Origin: DASQFD01 sp035633255
GTDB taxonomy: Bacteria; Actinomycetota; Actinomycetes; Actinomycetales; Dermatophilaceae
Length of the DNA: 25,674 nt
Reading direction: 5' to 3'
NCBI GenBank assembly: GCA_035633255.1
Contig: DASQFD010000031.1
Location: 1 to 25,674, forward strand
A model generated the notes under the pieces. It was given only the letters and a program-made list of their open reading frames with translations, ran no database searches and was not told where the DNA came from. The position numbers and the translations under genes are program-made. Below, piece by piece: positions 14,077-23,072 of the stretch (position 1 is its first letter; each line of letters opens with the position of its first letter).

Positions 14077-16358
14077 AACGTCCTCACCGCCACGACGTGC
14101 GCGGGCTCGTTGTCCGGGCCCAGGTGGACGAGGGGGTCGCGGTGCCAGGTCCACCGCGAGTCGGTGATGAGGTCGTGGGCGAGGAAGCCGTCGTCCGGGC
14201 CCAGGCCGAGGGCCACCATGTCCAGGCGCACGGTGGTCCAGCGGGAGGAGTGCGGGTCCAGGTTGGCGACGACGAGGATGACGTCCTCCGTGCCGTCCGC
14301 CAGCGTGCGGCGCTTGGAGAACGCCAGGACGTTCTCGTCGTCGACGTGGTGGAAGGTGAGGTTGCGCAGCCGGTGCAGCGCCGGGTGCCCACGACGGATC
14401 TCGTTGAGCCGGCGGAGGTACCACGCGAGGGACAGCCCCTCCTTCGGCCCCCCGTGCTCGTAGTCGGCCCAGCGGCGGTCCTTGTACTCGTACTTCTCGT
14501 TGTCGATCTGCTCCTCGACCCCCGGTCGCGCCACGTGCTCCATGAGCTCGTAGCCGGCGTAGATGCCGTACGTGGGCACCAGCGTGGCGGCGAGCGCCGC
14601 GCGCACCTTCCAGGCCGCCGGTCCACCGAACTGCATGTAGGGCGTGAGGATGTCGTGCGTCGTCGGCCAGAAGGACGGACGCATGTATGCCGCGGCGTCG
14701 CCGGTGAGCTCGGTCAGGTACTCCTCGATCTCCCACCTCTGGTTGCGCCACGCGAAGTAGGTGTAGCTCTGCTGGAAGCCGACCTTGGCCAGGGTGTGCA
14801 TCATGGCCGGCTTGGTGAAGGCCTCGGCGAGCCAGATGGTCTCCGGGTTGGTCCTGGCGACATCGGTGATGAGCCACTGCCAGAACTGGACCGGCTTGGT
14901 GTGCGGGTTGTCCACGCGGAAGATGCGGACCCCGTGGTCGAGCCAGACCTGGATGACCCGGCGCATCTCGGCGTAGCTGCCGGCGGGGTCGTTGTCGAGG
15001 TTGACCGGGTAGATGTCCTGGTACTTCTTCGGGGGGTTCTCGGCGAAGGCGATGGTCCCGTCGGCGCGGGTGGTGAACCACTCGGGGTGCTGGGCGACCC
15101 ACGGGTGGTCGGGGGAGCACTGCAGCGCGAGGTCCATGGCGACCTCGAGCCCGAGCTCGGCGGCGCGGGCGACGAAGGCGTCGAAGTCCTCGAACGTCCC
15201 GAGGTCGGGGTGGATCGCGTCGTGGCCGCCGGCGGCGGAGCCGATGGCGTACGGGCTGCCGGGGTCCTCGGGGCGGGCGTCGAGGGTGTTGTTCGGCCCC
15301 TTCTTGGCGGCGCCGCCGATCGGGTGGATGGGGGTGAGGTAGATGACGTCGAAGCCCATGTCGGCCACGGCCGGCAGCCGCTCCGCGGCGGTGCGGAGCG
15401 TGCCCGAGACCCAGCGGTGCTCCTCGGCGTCGTAGTGCGCGCCCTCGCTGCGCGGGAAGAACTCGTACCACGCGCCGTAGAGGGCGCGCTCGCGCTCGAC
15501 GAGCAGCGGCAGGTCGGCCGAGGGGCTGACCATGTCGCGCAGCGGGCGGGAGGAGAGCTCGGCGGCCACCGTGTCGTCGGTGCCGGCCTGGAGCCGGACC
15601 TTCGGCGGGTGGGTGTCGTCCCGGAGCCCGGTGACCGCGTCGTCGAGGACCGCCCGCGCGGCGGCGGGGCGCTCGACCGCGTCGCGGGCCCGCTCGAGGA
15701 CCCGGGCCCCCTCCTCGAGCATGAGCTCGGTGTCGACGTCGGCGGCCACCTTGATGCTCGCGTCGTGGACCCACGTGCCGTAGGGGTCGGACCACCCCTC
15801 GACGCGGTAGGACCACCGGCCGACCCGGTCGGCGCTGACCGTGGCCTCCCAGGCGTCCAGGCCGGGGTTCGTGCAGGTCATCGTCGTTCGGTGCTCCACG
15901 CCGTCGGGGTCGACCAGGACCACGGAGGCGTTTCCCGCGTCGTGGCCCTCGCGGAAGACGGTCGCCGTGACCGCGAACTCCTCCTCGACCACGTACGTGG
16001 CCGGACGCAGCCCGTGGTCGACGACCGGCGAGACCGCCTGCACGGGGATCCGACCGATGGGCGTCTGCGGCGGCTCGGTCGTCGGGACGGCGGAGAGCGC
16101 CAGCGCGTGGGTGGGCTCCTCCTGGCGCGCGTCGCCGCGGTCGGGGGAGCGCGGCGTGGCGGTCGGCGCCGTTCCGGCCCCGTCGACGCGGTCGGCCCCG
16201 TCGGCCCGGTCGGCCCGGTCGGCCCCGTCGGCCGTGCCGGCCCCGTCGGCCGTGCCGGCCCCATCGGTCGCGGACGGGGCGGAGCGCCGCTTCGGCGGGG
16301 AGGGCTCGGACCGGTGCCGGGACACCGAGGCGGTGGGCGGGCGAGGGGGCTCGGTCAC
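14073..16358 (-). CDS. glgE: Maltosyltransferase GlgE (maltose-1-phosphate dependent)
   Basis: GlgE transfers maltosyl units from maltose 1-phosphate to the non-reducing end of alpha-1,4-glucan. The catalytic set is D483 (IFRVDNPHTKP), E512 (WLAEAFTKP) and D569 (TTHDILTPYM). Spacings of 29 and 86 residues match the known enzyme. Other signatures are YLTPIHPIGGAAKKGPNN and QQSYTYFAWRNQRWE. The protein has 761 residues; about 95 at the N-terminus are an extra low-complexity tail of DGAGTADGADRADRA-type repeats, before the domain starts at GRIPVQAVSPVVD. GTG 16358 is supported by a -10 box TAGCGT seven bases upstream, indicating a leaderless message. If this tail is untranslated in vivo, a start nearer residue 90 would be needed, but no ribosome-binding site stands out there. 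First gene of the glgE-treS-mak/glgB operon, divergent from glgP. Confidence 0.95.
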   Translation of the reverse strand: MTEPPRPPTASVSRHRSEPSPPKRRSAPSATDGAGTADGAGTADGADRADRADGADRVDGAGTAPTATPRSPDRGDARQEEPTHALALSAVPTTEPPQTPIGRIPVQAVSPVVDHGLRPATYVVEEEFAVTATVFREGHDAGNASVVLVDPDGVEHRTTMTCTNPGLDAWEATVSADRVGRWSYRVEGWSDPYGTWVHDASIKVAADVDTELMLEEGARVLERARDAVERPAAARAVLDDAVTGLRDDTHPPKVRLQAGTDDTVAAELSSRPLRDMVSPSADLPLLVERERALYGAWYEFFPRSEGAHYDAEEHRWVSGTLRTAAERLPAVADMGFDVIYLTPIHPIGGAAKKGPNNTLDARPEDPGSPYAIGSAAGGHDAIHPDLGTFEDFDAFVARAAELGLEVAMDLALQCSPDHPWVAQHPEWFTTRADGTIAFAENPPKKYQDIYPVNLDNDPAGSYAEMRRVIQVWLDHGVRIFRVDNPHTKPVQFWQWLITDVARTNPETIWLAEAFTKPAMMHTLAKVGFQQSYTYFAWRNQRWEIEEYLTELTGDAAAYMRPSFWPTTHDILTPYMQFGGPAAWKVRAALAATLVPTYGIYAGYELMEHVARPGVEEQIDNEKYEYKDRRWADYEHGGPKEGLSLAWYLRRLNEIRRGHPALHRLRNLTFHHVDDENVLAFSKRRTLADGTEDVILVVANLDPHSSRWTTVRLDMVALGLGPDDGFLAHDLITDSRWTWHRDPLVHLGPDNEPAHVVAVRTF
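16173..16268. repeat. Degenerate GTCGGCCCC-type repeat in glgE 5' end
   Basis: Short units such as GTCGGCCCCGTCGGCCCG and GTCGGCCGTGCCGGCCCC recur across about 95 bp. They encode the Asp/Ala/Gly/Arg-rich N-terminal tail of GlgE (residues about 31-62) on the minus strand. Boundaries are approximate. The unit length of nine or eighteen bases preserves the reading frame when copies change. Confidence 0.75.
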
Positions 16359-16365
16359 CTGCCCG

Positions 16366-16371
16366 ACGCTA
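16366..16371 (-). promoter_or_regulatory. -10 box TAGCGT of glgE
   Basis: On the minus strand TAGCGT (TAnnnT type) is followed by seven bases and then GTG 16358, with no Shine-Dalgarno sequence between. This predicts a leaderless glgE operon transcript. The inverted repeat CGCCCCT-GCG-AGGGGCG at 16381-16397 covers the expected -35 position and could be an operator. Confidence 0.5.
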
Positions 16372-16380
16372 CCGGTGCGA

Positions 16381-16397
16381 CGCCCCTGCGAGGGGCG
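16381..16397. promoter_or_regulatory. Inverted repeat upstream of glgE promoter
   Basis: Perfect 7-bp arms, CGCCCCT and AGGGGCG, are separated by GCG. The repeat lies 10 bp upstream of the predicted glgE -10 box. In GC-rich DNA such repeats arise easily, so an operator role is only a suggestion from position. Confidence 0.35.
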
Positions 16398-16472
16398 ACC
16401 CGCTGCGATGGTTCCTCACACCGCCGGCCCACCACCCCCCGTCGTGCCCCGCTCGGCGTCGGTGAGCACGGC

Positions 16473-16484
16473 GCTCGGCCGAGC
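16473..16484. promoter_or_regulatory. Palindrome GCTCGGCCGAGC upstream of glgP
   Basis: A perfect 12-bp palindrome lies 12 bp before the predicted glgP -10 box, over the expected -35 region. It may be a regulator-binding site for glgP or may be chance in GC-rich sequence. Confidence 0.35.
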
Positions 16485-16496
16485 CGGGGGTGCCTT

Positions 16497-16502
16497 TAGG
16501 AT
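16497..16502 (+). promoter_or_regulatory. -10 box TAGGAT of glgP
   Basis: TAGGAT ends seven bases before GTG 16510. This fits a leaderless transcript whose first codon is the GTG giving MKAIRRFSVRP, the usual N-terminus of the family. The alternative ATG 16501 lies inside this box. The same bases also contain AGGA, a weak Shine-Dalgarno sequence eight bases before the GTG, so a leadered message is not excluded. Confidence 0.45.
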
Positions 16503-19095
16503 GCCCAGCGTGAAGGCCATCCGACGCTTCAGCGTCCGCCCGGTGCTCCCCGCCCGCATCGCCGCCCTCGGCGACCTCACGAGCAACCTCCGCTGGAGCT
16601 GGCACCCGCCGCTCTGCGAGCTGATCGCCAGCATCGACGCGGAGCGCTGGGACCAGGTGCACCAGGACCCGCTGGCCATGCTGTCGGCCACCTCCACCGA
16701 GGAGTTCGAGCGGCTGGCCGCGGACGAGGACTTCGTCGCCCGCGTCGACCGCGCGAGCGCGGCCCTGGAGCGCTACCTCAGCGAGGACCGGTGGTACCAG
16801 GGGTGGGCCGCCGAGCAGGGTGCGGCCGGCGGCCCCGCCGCCGTCGCCTACTTCAGCCCCGAGTTCGGGATCGCCGCTGCCCTGCCGCAGTACTCCGGCG
16901 GCCTCGGGATCCTCGCCGGCGACCACCTCAAGTCCGCCTCCGACACCGGGGTCCCGGTGGTGGGGGTGGGCCTGTTCTACAAGACCGGGTACTTCCGCCA
17001 GAGCCTCAACCGGGACGGCTGGCAGCAGGAGACCTACCCGGTGCTCGACCCCGACGGCCTGCCGCTCGCCCTGCTGCGCGAGGAGGACGGCGAGGCCTGC
17101 GTCGTGACGATCGACCTGCCGGGCGGGCGCCAGCTCAACGCTCACGTGTGGCGCGCCCAGGTCGGCCGGGTGCCGCTGCTGCTGCTCGACTCCGACGTGC
17201 CGGGAAACGACGACGGGGCCCGCGCGGTGACCGAGCGGCTCTACGGCGGCGGCGGCGAGCAGCGGCTCCAGCAGGAGATGCTGCTCGGCGTCGGCGGCGT
17301 GCGCGCGCTGCGCCTGTGGAGCAGGCTCAGCGGGGCGCCGACGCCGGACGTCTACCACTCCAACGAGGGCCACGCCGGCTTCCTCGGTGTCGAGCGGATC
17401 CGCGAGCTCGTCTCCGAGCACGGGCTGACCTTCGACCAGGCCGTCGAGGCGGTCCGCGCCGCGACGGTGTTCACCACCCACACACCCGTCCCGGCAGGCA
17501 TCGACCGCTTCGACTCCGGGCTCGTCGAGCTGTACTTCGGGGGTGAGCAGGCGCTCGAGGGGGTGCCCGTGGAGCGGCTCCTCCAGCTCGGGGCGGAGAC
17601 CTACGAGGGCGGCAGCGCGGGGCTGTTCAACATGGCGGTCATGGGTCTGCGCCTCGCCCAGCGCGCCAACGGGGTGTCCTCGCTGCACGGTGCCGTCAGC
17701 CGCGACATGTTCGCCGGCCTCTGGCCCGGCTTCGACGCCGACGAGGTGCCCATCACCTCCATCACCAACGGCGTGCACGCGCCGACGTGGGTCGACCGGG
17801 CCGTCTTCGAGCTCGCGCGCAGTCATGCCGAGGTGCGTGACCTGGACACCCAGGAGAGCTGGGAGGCCATGGCGACCGTCTCCCGCGACGCGATGTGGGC
17901 GGGCAAGCGCAAGCTGCGCACCCAGCTCGTCGAGGAGGCCCGGCGCCGGGTGCACGACTCGTGGCTGGAGCGCGGCGCCTCGGAGGCCGAGCTGGGCTGG
18001 ACCCGCAGCATCCTCGACCCCGACGTGCTGACCATCGGCTTCGCCCGCCGGGTGCCGAGCTACAAGCGGCTGACCCTCATGCTGCGCGAACCCAAGCGGC
18101 TGAAGGCGCTCCTCCTGGACGAGAAGCGGCCGGTCCAGCTGGTCATCGCGGGCAAGTCCCACCCCGCCGACGACACCGGCAAGGCGCTGGTGCAGCAGAT
18201 GGTGCGCTTCGCCGACGACCCGGAGGTCCGGCACCGCATCGCCTTCCTGCCGAACTACGACATCGCCATGGCGCTGCACCTCTACCCCGGCTGCGACGTC
18301 TGGCTCAACAACCCGCTGCGTCCCTTCGAGGCGTGCGGGACGTCGGGGATGAAGGCGGCGCTCAACGGCGCCCTGAACCTCTCCATCCTCGACGGCTGGT
18401 GGGACGAGTGGTTCGACGGCAGCAACGGCTGGGCCATCCCGACCGCCGACGGGGTGGCGAACCCCGAGCGCCGCGACGACCTCGAGGCGGCCGCGCTCTA
18501 CGACCTGATCGAGCACCAGGTGGCGCCGCGGTTCTACGACCTGGACGCCGACGGCTTACCGCAGAACTGGCTCTCGATGGTGGTCCACACGGTGACCACG
18601 CTCGGGCCGAAGGTCCGGGCCAGCAGGATGGTCCGCGACTACACCGAGCGGCTCTACGTCCCGGCGGCACGCTCGGGGTGGACGATGTCGCGCGACGGCT
18701 TCGCCGGCGCCAAGGAGCTCGCCGCCTACAAGCAGCGCGTCCGCACCGCGTGGTCCGGCGTGCACGTCGACCACGTGGAGTCCTCCGGCGTGGGGGACAG
18801 CCCGCAGATCGGCGAGACGCTGCACGTCACGGCATACGTCTCCCTGAACGGCCTCGACCCCGCGGACGTCGACGTCCAGGTGGCGCACGGCCGCACCAAC
18901 CACCACGGCGACCAGCTCTACGACGTCAAGGCGGTGCCCCTGAACCACGTCGAGGCGTACGAGGCGGGGCGGCACCGGTTCTCCGGTGACCTGAGGCTCG
19001 GTCGCAGCGGCGCCTTCGGCTACACCGTGCGCGTCCTGCCGCACCACGACCGGCTGACCTCGCCCGGGGAGATGGGCCTGGTCGCCAGCGCCTGA
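16501..19095 (+). CDS. glgP: Alpha-glucan (glycogen) phosphorylase
   Basis: GlgP removes glucose 1-phosphate from the ends of alpha-1,4-glucan, using phosphate and pyridoxal phosphate. The protein is 864 residues from ATG 16501, or 861 from GTG 16510; the latter gives KAIRRFSVRPVLP as N-terminus and is the more likely start. The N-terminal helical region (LTSNLRWSWHPP) is the DUF3417 type found in the short, unregulated phosphorylases of actinobacteria and archaea. Landmarks are YFSPEFGIAAALPQYSGGLG, YHSNEGHAGFLGVER, TTHTPVPAGIDRF, the TSITNGVHAPTW segment, ARRVPSYKR for phosphate binding, and the PLP lysine K618 (ATG numbering) in GTSGMKAALNGALN. It is transcribed away from glgE, so synthesis and breakdown genes share a 142-151 bp control region. 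The C-terminal part (VGDSPQIGETLHVTAYVSL) is the usual beta-rich tail. Confidence 0.95.
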   Translation: MPSVKAIRRFSVRPVLPARIAALGDLTSNLRWSWHPPLCELIASIDAERWDQVHQDPLAMLSATSTEEFERLAADEDFVARVDRASAALERYLSEDRWYQGWAAEQGAAGGPAAVAYFSPEFGIAAALPQYSGGLGILAGDHLKSASDTGVPVVGVGLFYKTGYFRQSLNRDGWQQETYPVLDPDGLPLALLREEDGEACVVTIDLPGGRQLNAHVWRAQVGRVPLLLLDSDVPGNDDGARAVTERLYGGGGEQRLQQEMLLGVGGVRALRLWSRLSGAPTPDVYHSNEGHAGFLGVERIRELVSEHGLTFDQAVEAVRAATVFTTHTPVPAGIDRFDSGLVELYFGGEQALEGVPVERLLQLGAETYEGGSAGLFNMAVMGLRLAQRANGVSSLHGAVSRDMFAGLWPGFDADEVPITSITNGVHAPTWVDRAVFELARSHAEVRDLDTQESWEAMATVSRDAMWAGKRKLRTQLVEEARRRVHDSWLERGASEAELGWTRSILDPDVLTIGFARRVPSYKRLTLMLREPKRLKALLLDEKRPVQLVIAGKSHPADDTGKALVQQMVRFADDPEVRHRIAFLPNYDIAMALHLYPGCDVWLNNPLRPFEACGTSGMKAALNGALNLSILDGWWDEWFDGSNGWAIPTADGVANPERRDDLEAAALYDLIEHQVAPRFYDLDADGLPQNWLSMVVHTVTTLGPKVRASRMVRDYTERLYVPAARSGWTMSRDGFAGAKELAAYKQRVRTAWSGVHVDHVESSGVGDSPQIGETLHVTAYVSLNGLDPADVDVQVAHGRTNHHGDQLYDVKAVPLNHVEAYEAGRHRFSGDLRLGRSGAFGYTVRVLPHHDRLTSPGEMGLVASA

Positions 19096-19138
19096 GCAAC
19101 AAGCGCCGGCCGGTGCTGCACCGCGAGCCCGGCGCGGT

Positions 19139-19184
19139 ATTGGGTGAGCGGGGTGGGGTCATGACCCCACCCCGCTCACCCAAT
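19139..19184. terminator. Perfect 46-bp palindrome, probable bidirectional terminator
   Basis: Twenty-three bases beginning ATTGGGTGAGCGGGGTGGGG are followed directly by their exact reverse complement, with the centre at TCA/TGA (19161/19162) and no spacer. The palindrome starts 44 bp after the glgP stop and lies between convergent genes, a normal place for a terminator. As RNA it would form a stem of about 21 pairs with a minimal loop. There is no T-run on either side, which is common in GC-rich actinobacteria. A protein-binding or mobile-element role is possible. Confidence 0.7.
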
Positions 19185-19401
19185 GAAGGAGGTGCCGACC
19201 GCGATGCGGAACCGAGCAGCCGAGTCGAGACGGGAGCGGAGCGGCCGAGTTGCAGCCCGCATGGTGGAGGTGCGGAGCAGAGTCGCCGCGCCACTGGACC
19301 AGGCCGCTCCTCCTCAGTCGGCTCGGCACGCCTCCCGTGTCGCGACCACGAGTGCCCCTGCGTCGTCGACAGCGCTACCCAGCTCCTCCGGCCCGGAACG
19401 G

Positions 19402-19415
19402 CTACCGCGCGGTAG
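19402..19415. repeat. 14-bp palindrome CTACCGCGCGGTAG
   Basis: This perfect palindrome lies in the glgP-glgX gap, far from either start codon. It resembles a TetR-type operator in form, but no gene begins next to it in this window. It may be left over from a deleted gene or be incidental. Confidence 0.4.
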
Positions 19416-19445
19416 GTGTCACATCGAGGGGCCCCCCTGCCCCCG

Positions 19446-19531
19446 GAACTGACATTCAGCCGCCTTGCCACCAGGGCATCGGCCAGTACGGGTGGGTAGT
19501 TGGCGGCTGCCGCCCGCAGCGCCGTCAGTTC
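19446..19531. repeat. Nested inverted repeats 3' of glgX
   Basis: Three pairs of complementary arms nest in order: GAACTGAC/GTCAGTTC (19446-19453 with 19524-19531), CAGCCGCC/GGCGGCTG (19457-19464 with 19502-19509) and CCACC/GGTGG (19468-19472 with 19491-19495). The element starts 16 bp after the glgX stop on the minus strand. It could be a branched terminator, a 3' RNA structure or a small mobile-element remnant. Interior gaps are unequal, so the whole is not a simple stem. Confidence 0.4.
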
Positions 19532-19547
19532 TCCGGACGATGAGGGT

Positions 19548-21719
<2,172 letters not shown>

Positions 21720-21726
21720 GGAGGTC

Positions 21727-21732
21727 AGCCTA
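21727..21732 (-). promoter_or_regulatory. -10 box TAGGCT of glgX
   Basis: On the minus strand TAGGCT is followed by seven bases (GACCTCC) and ATG 21719. No ribosome-binding site precedes the ATG. The opposing promoter of the YbjN-like gene starts within ten bases, so the two transcripts diverge inside a 34-bp gap. Confidence 0.55.
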
Positions 21733-21741
21733 GAGAGTGGT

Positions 21742-21747
21742 TACCGT
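21742..21747 (+). promoter_or_regulatory. -10 box TACCGT of the YbjN-like gene
   Basis: TACCGT (TAnnnT) ends six bases before ATG 21754 with no usual ribosome-binding site, which supports a leaderless transcript and decides the start against the in-frame ATG 21718. The expected -35 region falls inside the glgX start codon area. Confidence 0.55.
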
Positions 21748-21753
21748 GGCGGC

Positions 21754-22296
21754 ATGACCGATCCCACCTCGCTCCCCAACTTCCCGCCGCCGCCGGACGA
21801 GCACCCGCTGCGCGGCCGCGTCCTCGACGCCCTGATCGACGCCGGCCTCCAGCCGGACCTCGACGCCGACGGCGACGTCGCGTTCACCGCGAACGACCAG
21901 AAGCTCTACGTCCGCTGCACCGAGGGTGAGCTGGAGGTCATGCGGGTCTTCGGGCAGTGGCAGCTGCCCGAGGAGCTCGGCGGGGACGTCGGCCGCGCCC
22001 TGGAGACGTGCAACGTGCTCAACCTCTCGCTCAACTGCGTCAAGACGGGGGTCGCGAACGGCACGCTGGTCGTCACGGCGGAGCACCTGGTCACCCCGGG
22101 CGCCGACGTCTCCATGCTGGTCACGGTGTCCGTCCAGATCGTGCTCTCGGCGGTCCACCACTGGCACCAGCGCGCCCTGGGGCTCGAGGAGGGGGCCGAG
22201 GGCAGCGCGGGCGGCGCCGGCGCCGGGGACGGCGAGGCGGGTCCGCCGCCCTCGGGCGGGGACGAGAACGGCTCGGCGCCGGGGGCCTCCTCGTGA
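21754..22296 (+). CDS. YbjN domain-containing protein
   Basis: This 180-residue protein has the YbjN fold, related to type III secretion chaperone-like folds. The conserved core runs from about residue 20 to 140: VLDALIDAGLQPDLDADGDVAF, LYVRCTEGELEVMRVFGQW, and VSMLVTVSVQIVLSAVHHWH near the end. The last 40 residues are a Gly/Ala/Pro/Glu-rich tail without structure. Biochemical function of actinobacterial YbjN proteins is not established. The start is set by a -10 box six bases upstream. Its stop overlaps the next start (GTGA), so it leads a plus-strand operon with enoyl-CoA hydratase, methyltransferase and acyltransferase genes. It diverges from glgX with only 34 bp between. Confidence 0.85.
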   Translation: MTDPTSLPNFPPPPDEHPLRGRVLDALIDAGLQPDLDADGDVAFTANDQKLYVRCTEGELEVMRVFGQWQLPEELGGDVGRALETCNVLNLSLNCVKTGVANGTLVVTAEHLVTPGADVSMLVTVSVQIVLSAVHHWHQRALGLEEGAEGSAGGAGAGDGEAGPPPSGGDENGSAPGASS

Positions 22297-23072
22297 GCGC
22301 GCCGGTCCGGCTCGAGGTCGAGGGCGGCATCGCGACCGTCCGCCTGGACCGCCCGCCCATGAACGCCCTCGACGCGGAGATGCAGCGGGGGCTCGTGGCC
22401 GCCTGTGCCGAGGCCACCGAGCGGAGCGACGTGGCGGCCGTGGTGGTGTGGGGCGGGGAGAAGGTGTTCGCCGCCGGTGCCGACATCAAGGAGATGCGCA
22501 CGATGTCCTACACGGACATGGTCGCGCACTCGACCCTGCTCCAGGACTTCACCCGCTCGCTCGCCCGGGTGCCCAAGCCGACCGTCGCGGCGATCACCGG
22601 GTACGCATTGGGAGGGGGGTGCGAGGTGGCCCTGGCGTGCGACTTCCGGGTGGCGGCGTCGGGCGCCCGGCTGGGGCAGCCCGAGATCCAGCTCGGCATC
22701 ATCCCGGGCGCCGGCGGCACCCAGCGGCTGGCGCGGCTGGTCGGCCCGGCGCGGGCCAAGGACCTCGTCTTCTCCGGCCGGTTCGTCGAGGCCGACGAGG
22801 CGCTGCGGATCGGGCTCGTCGACGAGGTCGTCGAGGCCGACCAGGTGTACGCCGCGGCGCGCGCCATGGTCGGCCGCTACGTGGGCGGTCCCGCCTTCGC
22901 ACTGCGCGCGGCGAAGGAGGCCATCGACTCCGGGCTCGAGGTGGACCTGCAGAGCGGGCTGGAGATCGAGCGGATGCTCTTCACCTCGCTCTTCGCCACG
23001 AAGGACCAGGAGACCGGCATGCGCTCCTTCGTCGAGGAGGGCCCGGGCAAGGCCCGCTTCGAGGGCGCCTGA
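22293..23072 (+). CDS. Enoyl-CoA hydratase/isomerase family protein
   Basis: This crotonase-fold protein (259 residues) normally acts on acyl-CoA thioesters, for example hydrating trans-2-enoyl-CoA in fatty-acid oxidation. The oxyanion-hole and CoA segments AAGADIKEM and GYALGGGCEVALACDFR are present, with the first catalytic glutamate in GGCEVAL and the second in GQPEIQLGIIPGAGGTQRL. Both glutamates being present favours true hydratase activity. The C-terminal helix holds AAKEAID and SFVEEGPGKARFEG, typical of short-chain hydratases. The start is GTG 22293, overlapping the YbjN stop as GTGA; the open frame upstream overlaps YbjN and is not used. The stop shares one base with the next ATG (TGATG), indicating tight coupling. 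Confidence 0.93.
   Translation: MSAPVRLEVEGGIATVRLDRPPMNALDAEMQRGLVAACAEATERSDVAAVVVWGGEKVFAAGADIKEMRTMSYTDMVAHSTLLQDFTRSLARVPKPTVAAITGYALGGGCEVALACDFRVAASGARLGQPEIQLGIIPGAGGTQRLARLVGPARAKDLVFSGRFVEADEALRIGLVDEVVEADQVYAAARAMVGRYVGGPAFALRAAKEAIDSGLEVDLQSGLEIERMLFTSLFATKDQETGMRSFVEEGPGKARFEGA

Larger units (their letters stand above)
19096..19547. other. Gene-free 452-bp gap between convergent glgP and glgX
   Basis: No convincing gene lies here. The gap holds the 46-bp palindrome (19139-19184), a 14-bp palindrome (19402-19415) and nested inverted repeats just beyond the glgX stop (19446-19531). A good ribosome-binding sequence, AAGGAGGT (19186-19193), precedes ATG 19204, but the 82-codon frame that follows uses AGA, CTA and ACA codons rare elsewhere here and resembles nothing I know. 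Composition is less GC-rich than the flanking genes. It may contain eroded remains of a lost gene. Confidence 0.6.

Noticed and set aside
12313..15816. Extended treS frame of 1167 codons
   Set aside because: The upstream half overlaps glgE out of frame and has antisense-like composition. The true gene begins at about 14076, where conserved TreS sequence starts.
16173..16268. Separate regulatory repeat in the glgE upstream region
   Set aside because: The repeats lie inside the glgE frame after the promoter-supported GTG 16358, so they are best read as coding.
14097..16499. 800-codon plus-strand frame opposite glgE
   Set aside because: It mirrors the glgE codons in antisense, with no recognisable domain and no ribosome-binding site; glgE is certain on the other strand.
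19204..19452. Possible small gene after AAGGAGGT in the glgP-glgX gap
   Set aside because: The ribosome-binding sequence is 11 bases from the ATG, codon use is unlike the neighbours (AGA, CTA, ACA) and no family is recognisable. Kept only as a remark on the gap.
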